Shown: one piece after another, positions 18,162 through 27,800 of the stretch | Layout: each line of letters begins with the position of its first letter | Numbering within the stretch: the stretch's first letter is position 1 | Assembly: GCA_945919465.1 (NCBI GenBank) | Contig: CAMEJG010000008.1 | Location: 1 to 55,563 of the forward strand | From: an uncultured Anaeroplasma sp. | Lineage (GTDB): Bacteria > Bacillota_I > Bacilli_A > Acholeplasmatales > Anaeroplasmataceae | Reading direction: 5' to 3' | DNA: 55,563 nt | Made by a program: the position numbers and the translations under genes | The notes under the pieces: model-generated | What the model saw: the letters and a program-made list of their open reading frames with translations, nothing else | Told to the model about the DNA's origin: nothing | Database searches by the model: none

Positions 18162-19001
18162 ATGGATGATTTAAAAAGAAAGGCTTTAATATTTGCTGGA
18201 AATGCTCATAAGGGAGCTACTCGTAAGAGTGGACTTCCTTATATTCTTCATCCTGTTTCTGTGGGACTTGAGCTAATTGAAAATGGAGCATCAAGTGAGC
18301 TTGTAGCTGCTGGTTTTTTACATGATACTATTGAGGATGCGAATATCACACCAGAAGAGATTAGAAGAGAATTTGGTGATGAGGTATTACGTATTGTAAT
18401 GTTTGATACAGAGGATAAATCATTATCATGGGAAGAAAGAAAAAATGCCACATTAAAGGCATTAGAGGATTGTGATGATAGCTGCGCTATGCTAATTTTA
18501 GCTGATAAGCTATCTAATATTAAGGATATTAAGGATTCATTAGAAAAAGATGGAGATATTGTTTGGAATCAATTTAAAAGAGGAAAAGAAAAACAAGAAT
18601 GGTTATATAGAGAATATTTGACTGTATGTAAAAGATTATCTCATTTAAAAATGTATCAAGATCTTGAACAAATTGTAAATGAAGTATTTACTAAGAAAAC
18701 ATATAATGATCGTATTGTTATTTCTTATAAGGATGATACAACAATAATTGATTTATGTGGTAGAATTGATAGTAATAATGTTGATGAATATTCTAATATT
18801 ATTTTAAATGCTAATATATTGGATAATGGTGTTATTTTAAATGCTAAGGAGCTTAGCTATATTTCTAGTGCAGGTCTAAGATTATTATTGAAGCTTAAAA
18901 AAAAGCTTATTAATAAGAATTTAGAAATGATTAATGTTAATGAAAATGTAATGGACATTTTAGAATTAACAGGCTTTAGTGAGATATTAAATATTAAATA
19001 A
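18162..19001 (+). CDS. HD alarmone-hydrolase-like domain fused to STAS
   Basis: A 279-residue fusion. Residues about 1-170 are an HD_4 domain of the SpoT/MESH1 type: H-K-G-A-T-R, L-P-Y-I-L-H-P, L-H-D-T-I-E-D and A-D-K-L-S-N, all on the expected spacing. There is no synthetase domain. Residues about 185-279 are a second STAS domain with Y-I-S-S-A-G-L-R. If active it would hydrolyse (p)ppGpp or a related nucleotide. The STAS tail should make it a partner of the kinase-phosphatase pair, tying alarmone level to that switch. It closes the operon; a terminator follows immediately. Confidence 0.9.
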   Translation: MDDLKRKALIFAGNAHKGATRKSGLPYILHPVSVGLELIENGASSELVAAGFLHDTIEDANITPEEIRREFGDEVLRIVMFDTEDKSLSWEERKNATLKALEDCDDSCAMLILADKLSNIKDIKDSLEKDGDIVWNQFKRGKEKQEWLYREYLTVCKRLSHLKMYQDLEQIVNEVFTKKTYNDRIVISYKDDTTIIDLCGRIDSNNVDEYSNIILNANILDNGVILNAKELSYISSAGLRLLLKLKKKLINKNLEMINVNENVMDILELTGFSEILNIK

Positions 19002-19034
19002 TAATCCTAATTTTTTAGGATTATTATTTTTTTG
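19000..19034 (+). terminator. Terminator of the partner-switching operon
   Basis: AATAATCCTAA (19000-19010) pairs with TTAGGATTATT (19015-19025), followed by a run of T. Confidence 0.85.
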
Positions 19035-19074
19035 TAAAGTATTTGCAAATTAATTTATATTTATAGTAAATAAA

Positions 19075-19103
19075 TTGACTTATAAAATGCTATAGAATAT
19101 AAT
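19075..19103 (+). promoter_or_regulatory. Promoter
   Basis: TTGACT (19075-19080), a 17-base spacer and TATAAT (19098-19103), 21 bases before the start of the metalloprotease-like gene. Confidence 0.75.
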
Positions 19104-19124
19104 TTTAATAATGTTGGAGGTTGT

Positions 19125-19697
19125 ATGAATAATTATTATAAAGAATTACCAGAAAATTATGAAAAGTATTATGAAATAGATGCAAAAAACAATAAAATAG
19201 GAATAATACTAAATATATTAGCTGTATTATTAGCTATTGGTGTAATGATACCATTTGTATTTATTTATGATTTTAAATTTGAGGTTAATTTATATACTGC
19301 ATTAATGTTTTTAGTTTTAGCAGTATCATTAGTAGTATATATGATATTACATGAACTTGTTCATGGATTAGTATATAAGCTATTAACTCATGAAAAACTA
19401 ACCTTTGGTCTTACATTTACAGTAGCATTTTGTGGTGTACCTAATATTTATGTTTCTAAGAAAACTGCATTGCTTGCAGTATTTGCGCCATTTGTGGTAT
19501 TTACTATTACATTTTTATTATGTATATTTTTAATTCCTAATTTAACTATTAAGCTATTATTTGTTATTTTATTCGGCTTACATTTTGGTGGTTGTAGTGG
19601 AGATTTATACGTAGGCTTTTTATTATTAAAAAGTAAAGGTAATATTTTAATGAATGATACTGGACCTAAACAAACATTTTATAAGGAAATAATATGA
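19125..19697 (+). CDS. DUF3267-type zincin-like membrane protein
   Basis: A 190-residue protein with four or five hydrophobic segments and a zinc-protease-like H-E-L-V-H-G inside a membrane helix (about residues 77-82). This matches the DUF3267 family of putative intramembrane zincins. Substrate is unknown. The HD hydrolase gene overlaps its end in ATGA fashion, so the two are translated together. GGAGG precedes the ATG. Confidence 0.85.
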   Translation: MNNYYKELPENYEKYYEIDAKNNKIGIILNILAVLLAIGVMIPFVFIYDFKFEVNLYTALMFLVLAVSLVVYMILHELVHGLVYKLLTHEKLTFGLTFTVAFCGVPNIYVSKKTALLAVFAPFVVFTITFLLCIFLIPNLTIKLLFVILFGLHFGGCSGDLYVGFLLLKSKGNILMNDTGPKQTFYKEII

Positions 19698-20353
19698 TAA
19701 CATTTGAAGATATTAAGAAAAATAAAGAAGTAAATACTTATATTCAAAAAGCTGATGAGGCTTTAATAGCCTTAGGCTATACAGAACATAGTTTTTTTCA
19801 TGTTGGTAAGGTAGCACATGATGCAGCCTTTATTTTAAAAAGCTTAGGTTATGATGATCATGATATTGAGCTTGTTAAAATAGCTGGATATTTACATGAT
19901 ATTGGTAATCTTGTAAATAGAGTTGATCATTCACAAAGTGGCGCAATTATGGCATTTCGTATTTTAGATCATTTGGATGTAGATCCTATAGATATTGCAG
20001 TGATAGTATCAGCAATAGGGAATCATGATGAAGGAACAGGTGTAGCTGTAAATCCTATTGCAGCAGCACTAATAATAGCTGATAAATCAGATGTAAGAAG
20101 AAGCAGAGTAAGAAATACTGATATAGCTAATTTTGATATTCATGATAGAGTAAATTATTCTGTTAAGAATTCTAAATTATCAATAAATGATGAGAAAACT
20201 ATTATTACATTAAATCTAGAAATAGATACTAATGTATCTCCAGTAATGGAGTATTTTGAAATATTTTTAAATAGAATGATTATGTGTAGAAAGGCTGCAG
20301 AAGCATTAAAGCTTCAATTTAAATTAATAATTAATAATCAACAAATAATGTAA
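19694..20353 (+). CDS. HD-domain phosphohydrolase
   Basis: A 219-residue single HD domain protein. Seen are H-x(about 30)-H-D in G-Y-L-H-D-I-G-N, then H-S in D-H-S-Q-S-G and a later D in A-D-K-S-D-V-R. This order fits metal-dependent phosphohydrolases of the HD superfamily. The substrate could be a nucleotide or phospholipid head group and cannot be read. It overlaps the DUF3267 gene by four bases. A strong terminator follows it directly. Confidence 0.85.
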   Translation: MITFEDIKKNKEVNTYIQKADEALIALGYTEHSFFHVGKVAHDAAFILKSLGYDDHDIELVKIAGYLHDIGNLVNRVDHSQSGAIMAFRILDHLDVDPIDIAVIVSAIGNHDEGTGVAVNPIAAALIIADKSDVRRSRVRNTDIANFDIHDRVNYSVKNSKLSINDEKTIITLNLEIDTNVSPVMEYFEIFLNRMIMCRKAAEALKLQFKLIINNQQIM

Positions 20354-20384
20354 AATCCAGTTCTCAACGAACTGGATTTTTTGT
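20354..20384 (+). terminator. Strong intrinsic terminator
   Basis: AATCCAGTTC and GAACTGGATT form a 10-base perfect stem around TCAAC (20354-20378), followed by six T. The 220 bases that follow, to 20603, hold no recognisable gene. Confidence 0.92.
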
Positions 20385-20603
20385 CGCTATATAGCCACTA
20401 GTTAAGCTTATATCTATTAGTGGAAAATGAAAAAGCCTTTTGCTGTTGATTGGTCTAAATTTAATAATATGCAATAATTAATTATTTACTTCTCAAATCA
20501 ACATCACCTATGAGCTATGATCTTAACTTTACCATAGGCCCATTAGTGATATTTTTATTTTGAAGAAATTGATGTATCTTTCATTTTTATTTTCTCATCA
20601 TAT

Positions 20604-20626
20604 AAAAAAGCTCGGTTAACCGAGCT
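20604..20626 (-). terminator. Terminator of the TerB-like gene
   Basis: The palindrome AGCTCGGTTAACCGAGCT (20609-20626) is followed on the minus strand by a run of T (plus-strand A run 20604-20609). It lies just past the stop codon of the minus-strand gene. Confidence 0.85.
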
Positions 20627-20632
20627 AAATAA

Positions 20633-21184
20633 TTACCATTGTCTTTTAAATTCCTGCCAACTATCGGGTGCTTCATCAAATCCCTCTTCAAAGAAGCATT
20701 TTAGGATATAATATTCATTCTCATCCATTGATTTATCTCCAGCTAATGCTAAATAACAAAATCCTTGAACTAAAGCCTCATAGTCACCAGAGTCTAATAA
20801 AGGTCTTAAATCTAATATAGCTCTAATTGAATTAGCTAAATCATCAGTTGAATGTTTTTCATATACATATTTACATTCAGAAACACTTAACTCTTTAAAT
20901 CCAGCCATATGACAGAATTTTACATAAGCATCATATTCACCTTGAAGGAAATCTCCATCAGATAAAATAATAAAAATAAAAATCATTTGAAATAATTTAA
21001 AAATAGCTCCATCATCATTATAATTTTTACTTTTACAATAATTACTATATTCCTCTGTTAAGGTTGCATAAGCATGAGATAATAAATTTTTTATAATATC
21101 TTCATATTCCTTATGAGTTTTTTTAGTTCTCCTATCCCAAGCTAAATTACATAGGTTAATCATATTAATTCTTTTTTTTGCCAT
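20633..21184 (-). CDS. TerB-like helical protein
   Basis: A protein of about 183 residues that appears fully helical. Two repeats of the type D-G-D-F-L-Q-G-E-Y and A-G-D-K-S-M-D-E-N-E resemble the TerB/DjlA-N fold, where acidic loops can bind metal. Function of this family in Bacillota is unclear; tellurite resistance should not be assumed. The ATG at 21184 is chosen because AGGAG lies eight bases upstream; a GTG three codons earlier overlaps that spacing. Confidence 0.6.
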   Translation of the reverse strand: MAKKRINMINLCNLAWDRRTKKTHKEYEDIIKNLLSHAYATLTEEYSNYCKSKNYNDDGAIFKLFQMIFIFIILSDGDFLQGEYDAYVKFCHMAGFKELSVSECKYVYEKHSTDDLANSIRAILDLRPLLDSGDYEALVQGFCYLALAGDKSMDENEYYILKCFFEEGFDEAPDSWQEFKRQW

Positions 21185-21229
21185 TTTATACACTCCTTTT
21201 AAATTGTTTAATTAATATCAATAATTATA

Positions 21230-21784
21230 TTATATATTATTCTTCTTAAAATTACTATAACAAAAAGAAGCTAATTCCTCTGGGGATTCTAATAATTCAT
21301 CGTCAATCCATTGAATGATTCTATTAACAATTCCACCTGCCCATAATAATCTATAATTCTTTTCTTCAAGAGAAATATTATTTATATTATGTAATACTAA
21401 TTCATTTATCATTTCTAAATATCTATATTTAAATTTAGCATTAAACATTAATTTTAAAAAATCTTTATTATCTTCAACAGTATAAAATAATTTTAAATAC
21501 CAATCCTCAGTGATCTCATCTCTAAAAGGACTACCAACTGAATTAACTATTTCATAATTTACATTATTAACAATAGATTTTATAACATTATCTAATGTTT
21601 TATAATTATTATAAAATGCCATTCTAGATACTCCAGCTTTTTTACATAATGCAGTAATAGTAATACTATTATAATCATTATTTTTCATAAGCTCTACTAA
21701 TGCTTCTTGAATAGCTTCTTTTATTGAATAATTTATTTCTTTATTATAATTAATTAATCCAGATATATTTTTATTATCAGTCAT
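21230..21784 (-). CDS. TetR-family transcriptional regulator
   Basis: A 184-residue regulator with a TetR HTH near residues 28-62 (I-T-I-T-A-L-C-K-K-A-G-V-S-R-M-A-F-Y-N-N-Y) and a helical ligand/dimer domain. It is divergent from a HAD phosphatase gene. The 20-base palindrome at 21861-21880 between the two genes is its likely operator. It may also control the TerB-like gene directly downstream on the same strand. Confidence 0.88.
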   Translation of the reverse strand: MTDNKNISGLINYNKEINYSIKEAIQEALVELMKNNDYNSITITALCKKAGVSRMAFYNNYKTLDNVIKSIVNNVNYEIVNSVGSPFRDEITEDWYLKLFYTVEDNKDFLKLMFNAKFKYRYLEMINELVLHNINNISLEEKNYRLLWAGGIVNRIIQWIDDELLESPEELASFCYSNFKKNNI

Positions 21785-21860
21785 TACAAAATACCTCTAT
21801 TTGCCATATGTGTAATATATTTAATTGAAATATTATATTATATTATTTATAATACATACA

Positions 21861-21880
21861 GTTATTACATTTGTAATAAC
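21861..21880. promoter_or_regulatory. Palindromic operator, likely for the TetR regulator
   Basis: GTTATTACATTTGTAATAAC: two perfect 9-base arms around TT, in the divergent gap between the TetR gene and the HAD gene. Confidence 0.65.
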
Positions 21881-21933
21881 CGATTAGAATTATATCAAAA
21901 TATGATATTTATATCAAGAAAGAAGTGAAAATA

Positions 21934-22653
21934 ATGCTAAAGGCTATATTTTTTGATTTAGATGGAACTTTATTACCAATGGATGAAAATGAATTTGCAA
22001 AAGGATATTTTGGATTATTATCAAATAAAATGGAAAAATATGGTTATGATAAGAATCAATTAATTAAGGTTATATTAGCTGGTACTGAGGCTATGTATAA
22101 AAATGATGGAAATAAAACTAATGAGGAAGTATTTTGGGATTATTTTAAAGGAATATATGGTAAAGAGAAATTATTAGATATGCCTTATTTTGAAGAATTT
22201 TATCGTAATGAATTTAAAAAGACTAAAGGCTTTTGTAAAGATAATCCTCTCGCAAGAGAAATAGTAGAATATGCAAAGAGTAAAGTAGAATATGTAGTAT
22301 TATCTACAAATCCTATTTTTCCTTATATAGCTACATTAGAAAGAATGAGCTTTGTTGGATTAAAGGAAGATGATTTTGATTTTATTACTTCATATGAAAA
22401 TTCTAATTATACTAAACCTAATCCTAAATATTTTCATATGCTATTAAATAAATTTAATTTAGAACCAGAAGAAGTAATTATTTTTGGTAATAATGATGTA
22501 GAAGATTATTTATGTGGTAAATATGCTAATATCGATTGTTATTTAGTAGGAAATAGTTTAATACTTCATGAGGATAAAAATATAGAATGTAAAAAAATTA
22601 ATTTAGAGGATATTAAAAAAATAATTGATTTTGAAATAGAAAAGAGAAAATAA
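21934..22653 (+). CDS. HAD-family phosphatase
   Basis: A 239-residue haloacid-dehalogenase hydrolase with motif I D-L-D-G-T-L at residues about 8-13, a threonine motif at S-T-N-P, and the late G-N-N-D-V-E-D acidic motif. The cap is helical. Substrate unknown. ATG 21934 follows AAGAAAGAAG at a good distance; a GTG at 21925 falls within that site. It is divergent from and probably controlled by the TetR regulator. Confidence 0.87.
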   Translation: MLKAIFFDLDGTLLPMDENEFAKGYFGLLSNKMEKYGYDKNQLIKVILAGTEAMYKNDGNKTNEEVFWDYFKGIYGKEKLLDMPYFEEFYRNEFKKTKGFCKDNPLAREIVEYAKSKVEYVVLSTNPIFPYIATLERMSFVGLKEDDFDFITSYENSNYTKPNPKYFHMLLNKFNLEPEEVIIFGNNDVEDYLCGKYANIDCYLVGNSLILHEDKNIECKKINLEDIKKIIDFEIEKRK

Positions 22654-22674
22654 TAGATTTATAATTAATTAAAA

Positions 22675-22700
22675 TGGCATGATTTTTTATAATCATGCCA
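22675..22700. terminator. Bidirectional terminator
   Basis: TGGCATGATT and AATCATGCCA form a perfect 10-base stem around TTTTAT, between the convergent HAD and GDPD genes. T-rich sequence lies on both sides. Confidence 0.8.
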
Positions 22701-22705
22701 ATCTT

Positions 22706-23710
22706 TTATTTATTCATATCATCTAATACATTTCTTAATAATGCAATATCATCGCTCATTATTGCATCTACACCCTTATTAATTAGATTTCTCATATCAG
22801 CTTCTTCATTTATTGTCCAGTATTGAACAGCTATATTTCTTCTATGAGCTCTACTTATATATGTATCCCAGGTTAAGTCTAAACCTGATTGCTTCATTGG
22901 TAATTGAAGACAAGCGACACTAGCATTATCAAAGATATTTACACCTAATAGCTGAGTAATAATAAATGATGTTGCTACCTTAGTAGAAGCACCTCTTAAT
23001 AGGGTTGGATAATTATCTTTTAAGTAAGCTTCAATTTCATCATTAAAAGTACCAATTACTACTCTATTTTGATATTCAGGGTAAACATTAATTAATAAAT
23101 CTGCCATTATATCAGCAGCTTCCATGCCTTTTTGGCCTGGATTTTTTATCTCAACAATAAATAACATATCTTTATTATTTTGATAAAAATAATCTAAGAA
23201 ATCCCTAAATTCAGTAATTGCTAGATCATTATTCTTAATAATTTGATTTCTATTTGGATTATCTAATGTAGTCAAATCCTTATAAGGTCTTTCTCCATTT
23301 AATTCAAATTGGTATCCAAAATTAAATTTTTTTAATTCCTCAAGAGTATAATCTCCAATATGATAGTCCTTATTTTCATCATAAGAATCACCCTCAAATA
23401 ATGCAATATCAGTAGTTCTATTTAGTTTGCCATCATGATTTAGTACTAAATGATTATCCTTAGTCATCCATAAATCAGTTTCCAAGATATCAGCTTGATA
23501 ATCCTCTACAGCGGATTTATAAGCCTTCATTGTGTTTTCGGGGTTTTGAATAGCGCCACCTCTATGTGCACATAGCATTGTGCCATTAGTAGAAATAAAT
23601 GGATTATTATCAATTGAATATTTTGGTGGTATTACATTTATTACAACCATAAATAAAATAATAACACAAACTATAGATAATACTATTGTTAATATTTTTC
23701 TTTTTTTCAT
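22706..23710 (-). CDS. Membrane-anchored glycerophosphodiester phosphodiesterase
   Basis: A 334-residue protein. An N-terminal membrane segment (about residues 5-25) anchors an outward-facing GDPD domain: A-H-R-G-G (about residue 49), E-N-T, E-T-D-L-W and N-H-D-G. It hydrolyses glycerophosphodiesters to glycerol-3-phosphate plus alcohol, with possible substrates from phospholipid or teichoic acid breakdown. The gene stands alone, divergent from a TauE-type exporter. Confidence 0.92.
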   Translation of the reverse strand: MKKRKILTIVLSIVCVIILFMVVINVIPPKYSIDNNPFISTNGTMLCAHRGGAIQNPENTMKAYKSAVEDYQADILETDLWMTKDNHLVLNHDGKLNRTTDIALFEGDSYDENKDYHIGDYTLEELKKFNFGYQFELNGERPYKDLTTLDNPNRNQIIKNNDLAITEFRDFLDYFYQNNKDMLFIVEIKNPGQKGMEAADIMADLLINVYPEYQNRVVIGTFNDEIEAYLKDNYPTLLRGASTKVATSFIITQLLGVNIFDNASVACLQLPMKQSGLDLTWDTYISRAHRRNIAVQYWTINEEADMRNLINKGVDAIMSDDIALLRNVLDDMNK

Positions 23711-23851
23711 AAATCTACCTCATTAATTAATTCCTTTCAATGTTATAGCATAATGTTTATTATTTTTCAATCAAGATTAGTTTACAAATTAAACTATTTT
23801 AATATAATATAGTACAAAAGTATTGGTTTTGTTTATTTTAGAATAATAATA

Positions 23852-23880
23852 TTGACCTTGAATTTATTAAATGCTAAACT
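23852..23880 (+). promoter_or_regulatory. Promoter candidate of the TauE-family gene
   Basis: TTGACC (23852-23857), 17-base spacer, TAAACT (23875-23880), 28 bases before the ATG. Confidence 0.5.
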
Positions 23881-23908
23881 TTTATTACAAAATAATTAGG
23901 AGTTTATC

Positions 23909-24697
23909 ATGGATATTTTTATTAAAATATTAATTTGCTTAATTGCAGGATTAGGAGCTGGATTTGGTACGGGTCTTGCGGGATTATCTGCTGCGGCAGT
24001 TATTGCCCCAATGCTTATTACATTTTTAAATGTTGATCCTTATGAGGCAGTTGGTATTGCTTTAGCTTCAGATATTTTAGCTTCAGCTATTTCTGCAATT
24101 ACTTATGGTAAAAATAAAAATCTTGATATTAAAAATGGTATTGTTATGCTTATAAGTGTTTTAGTGTTTACTTTACTTGGTAGTTATTTAGCTTCACTTT
24201 TGCCTAAAGAGACAATGGGAGGTTTTTCTATGTTTATGACATTATTTGCAGGACTTAAGTTTATTTTTAGACCTGTAATGAAGGCTAAGGAAAGTAATAA
24301 AAATAGAACTATAAAAAAAGCAATTATTCAATATATTGTATGTGGTATGTTTATTGGATTAATATGTGGATTTGTTGGAGCTGGTGGTGGTATGATGATG
24401 CTATTAGTATTAGTTAGTGTCTTAGGATATGAGCTTAAGACTGCTGTTGGTACTAGTGTATTTATTATGACTTTTACTGCATTAACTGGAGCTGGTTCTC
24501 ATTTTATTATAGGTGGAGGTATTAGTGATTGGCAGATACTTTTATTATGTATTATATTTACTTTAATAGGTGCTTTAGTTACTGCTAAATTTGCAAATAA
24601 AGCTTCTCCTAAAACGATGAATCGTTTGTTGGGCTATGGTCTTGTTGTTATGAGTGTTGTTATGATTATTGTGAATATTATACAAAAATTTATATAG
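23909..24697 (+). CDS. TauE/SafE-family membrane exporter
   Basis: A 262-residue membrane protein with about eight hydrophobic segments and two glycine-rich repeats (G-L-G-A-G-F-G-T-G-L-A-G near residue 15 and G-F-V-G-A-G-G-G near residue 156), the mark of the TauE/SafE (sulfite exporter-like) family. The transported ion, likely a sulfur compound or small anion, is not known. AGGAG precedes the ATG. A weak terminator follows at 24710-24738. Confidence 0.9.
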   Translation: MDIFIKILICLIAGLGAGFGTGLAGLSAAAVIAPMLITFLNVDPYEAVGIALASDILASAISAITYGKNKNLDIKNGIVMLISVLVFTLLGSYLASLLPKETMGGFSMFMTLFAGLKFIFRPVMKAKESNKNRTIKKAIIQYIVCGMFIGLICGFVGAGGGMMMLLVLVSVLGYELKTAVGTSVFIMTFTALTGAGSHFIIGGGISDWQILLLCIIFTLIGALVTAKFANKASPKTMNRLLGYGLVVMSVVMIIVNIIQKFI

Positions 24698-24709
24698 ATT
24701 ATAATAATT

Positions 24710-24738
24710 TGCATCTTATGTATTTAAGGTGCATTTTA
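24710..24738 (+). terminator. Terminator candidate
   Basis: TGCATCTTA (24710-24718) pairs with TAAGGTGCA (24725-24733), including one G-U, followed by TTTTATTT. Confidence 0.55.
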
Positions 24739-24764
24739 TTTACTTCTTTTGTTTTTTTTTATTA

Positions 24765-24793
24765 TTGAAATTGAATATAAATATTTATATAAT
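24765..24793 (+). promoter_or_regulatory. Promoter of the repeat-protein gene
   Basis: TTGAAA (24765-24770), 17-base spacer, TATAAT (24788-24793). A GGAGAGGAGG-like binding site sits directly before the start at 24842. Confidence 0.7.
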
Positions 24794-24841
24794 ATTTGTA
24801 AGTGTATTTCAATTAGTTTTTTTTGGAGAGGAGGATAGGTT

Positions 24842-27800
24842 ATGAAAGAGTATTTTGATACTGATGAATATAAGAAAATAGATGAATATAAAGAGCTGAA
24901 AGCTGAAAATTATTCTAATATTAACGAATCATTTATTGGAAATGAATTTAAAAATAATATTGATGAATTTTTAAATGATAATTCTAGTAGTAGTTCTATA
25001 AATAATAATAAAGCTTTAGATAGTGAAGAATTTAATAATAAATATAATAAAGAATTAAATCAAAATACAAATAATACATTAGAAGCTGATTCCTCTAGTA
25101 TTACAACTAGCTCAACTGAGGCAACTATCTCTAATGCTATTTCTACAACAGGTAGTAGTATTGCAGGTACTATTGGTACTGTTGCCACAACGGCAATTGG
25201 AGCTGTGGGAGCTGTTGCGATAGCATCTAATTTTTTACTAGCTGCACCACAAATGGATATTATTAGTCTTGATATTGGTTGTGATTATGTTCATTATGTT
25301 GTTGAGGTTAGTGATTTAGATTTAGATTCAAAATATAGTATTGTTATTGAAAATGGTTATAATCAATATGTTTGTTCAATAGAAGAAGGAACAAATGAAA
25401 ATATTGTTACAGGATTAAAGCCTTATTGTGAATATAAAATGTCTTTAGTAGTTGATAATAAGGAATTAGGAGGAGAAATTACTTATAATAGTGAATCTTT
25501 TTATACTAAAAAGCCTGAATCTCCTACTGCTGCGTTTAAATATAATTTAAATCCTGATTTTGAAAATTCATTAATGAATTTAAATTATAATATTTTTATT
25601 TCTGATTATTATCAGGAGGGTTATGATTATTATTATACTATTTCATATGCAGATGAAATAGTATATCAAAATGATGATTTATCAAATGATTATTATTTTA
25701 ATGGTAGTATTTCTTCTAAAGAAGGAGATTATCAATTTAATGTATATTGTAGATTCTTTGATGAGGATATTGTAATTTTAGATAAAACAGTAACAGTTAA
25801 ATATCCTGAAGGATTAATTAAACAAGATGTTGATTATGGAATTGATAATGTAAATATAACAGGTGATTTAAGCTCTGGATATAATTTAGAGGTTAAATTA
25901 GAAAATTATTTTGAAACTGCATCATATGAATTATTAGTTAATTCAAATAATTTTAGTCAAGTATATAAGCTTGAAAAAGATAATATCGTAATAAATGATT
26001 TAATGGTTGATTATGATTCTTTAGAATTAGAATTAATGATTAGCTATTATGATGAGACTTATACTCATAGATATTCAATTAATGATTTTACAGGCTTTAG
26101 CTTAGAATATAGTGAACCAATATTTAATAATGAAAATAATAATTATTCATTAGAATGTATTATTGATAATGATTATGAAATAGATTATGTTATTGCATCA
26201 AATAATTATGGAGAATCTGAAAGAATTGATGTTATTAATAATATAATTAATATTAATATTTGTGGTGATGTTAAGCTTGAGGCTTATATTAAAGGAAAAG
26301 ATTTAGAATTTATTAATTCTCAAAATATTATTATTAATGGAAATGTTTATTTAAAAGATATAAGATTTGGAGATAATTATAATCCTGGAATTTTAAGATT
26401 TAAAACAAATGAATTTTTACCAGATAATGCAAAAATATTTGCTAGAATGGGTAATGATGATTTAGGAGAAATAGAATATCTAGATGATTATTATCATATT
26501 GATTTAAGTAGCTATGATAATATTAATGAAATTACATTATATGTAATAGTTAATAATGAAGAAATAATCATTAACGATTGTAATATTAATTTAGAAAATG
26601 TTTCTTATCCAAGCTTTTCTAAAGAAAATATTAATATTAATGATTGTTTTGTAAGCTATAATGATGATGGAAGCTATAATACTTATTTACCAATTTGTTT
26701 TAGCAATATTGATGATGTTTGGTATCAAGTTATTTTAAATGATAATATTTATTATGAAGGTAATGATTATATTCCTATAATTACTAATTTAGATAAAAAG
26801 GAAAATTATAATATTTCTTTAGGATATTATTATAGATATAATGGTATTAGCTATTTATTAGAAAGTGTAATGCTAAATAATTTAAATATTGTTATCGAAA
26901 ATAATTATCTTGTTGAATATGATCCAAGTGATGGTAGTGGTAAATTTAGTATTAATAATTTTAATTATGATGTTTCTAATAATGCGACTATTCATTATAC
27001 TGATGATTCTAATGAAAATATTACCTTAGAATTTATAGATAATACTATTACAGGTAATTATGATATTAGTAAAGAAATAAGCTATGTAAGTATTAATTAT
27101 TCTTATAAATTAGTAGATGAAGAATTATTAAATAACAACAATATTGATATAATTGGTACTAAATATCAAGAGATGAATATTTATGCTAATCAATTATTCA
27201 ATTTAGAGATTAATGAAATTATTTATAATGATTATGATTCATCTAATAAATTATTAATTAGTTCAAATTTAGATAATAATTATTCTCTTGTTATTGAACA
27301 AAATGGAGAAATAATTAATTATGAAGAATATAATAATGGTTATTATATTTTTAATGCAGAAAATATTACGTTAGATAATTCATTCAATATAAGATTAATC
27401 GAAAATGATGATTTTATTAAACTATCAAAAAAACATGAATATACAATAATATCAGATACATCAACAATAAGTATTCCAACATATTCAAATAGTTTTGCTA
27501 ATCCAGGAGATTGTTATATCACTTATAATGATGATGGTACAATTAATACATATTTACCAATTAATTTCACATCAGATAGCACAGATATTTGGTATCGTAT
27601 AAAGCTTGTTGATGTAGTAACTGATGAAATACATTATATTGAGGGTAGTGATTATTACGCAGTAGGTAATAATTTAGCTAATTCAAGATATAGTATTACA
27701 TATCAAATATATTATAGATATAATGGAATAAGCTATTATATTAATGGTGACTATCCAAGTGGAGTCATAGAAGATTTAGATAGTAGTGGTTACGAAGTAA

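Noticed and set aside
20385-20603. Possible small RNA or tRNA between the convergent terminators
   Set aside because: A CCTATG/CATAGG pair exists, but there is no promoter, cloverleaf or known RNA pattern.
20633-21184. Tellurite resistance call for the TerB-like gene
   Set aside because: Only a TerB-like fold is suggested; no other ter genes are present.
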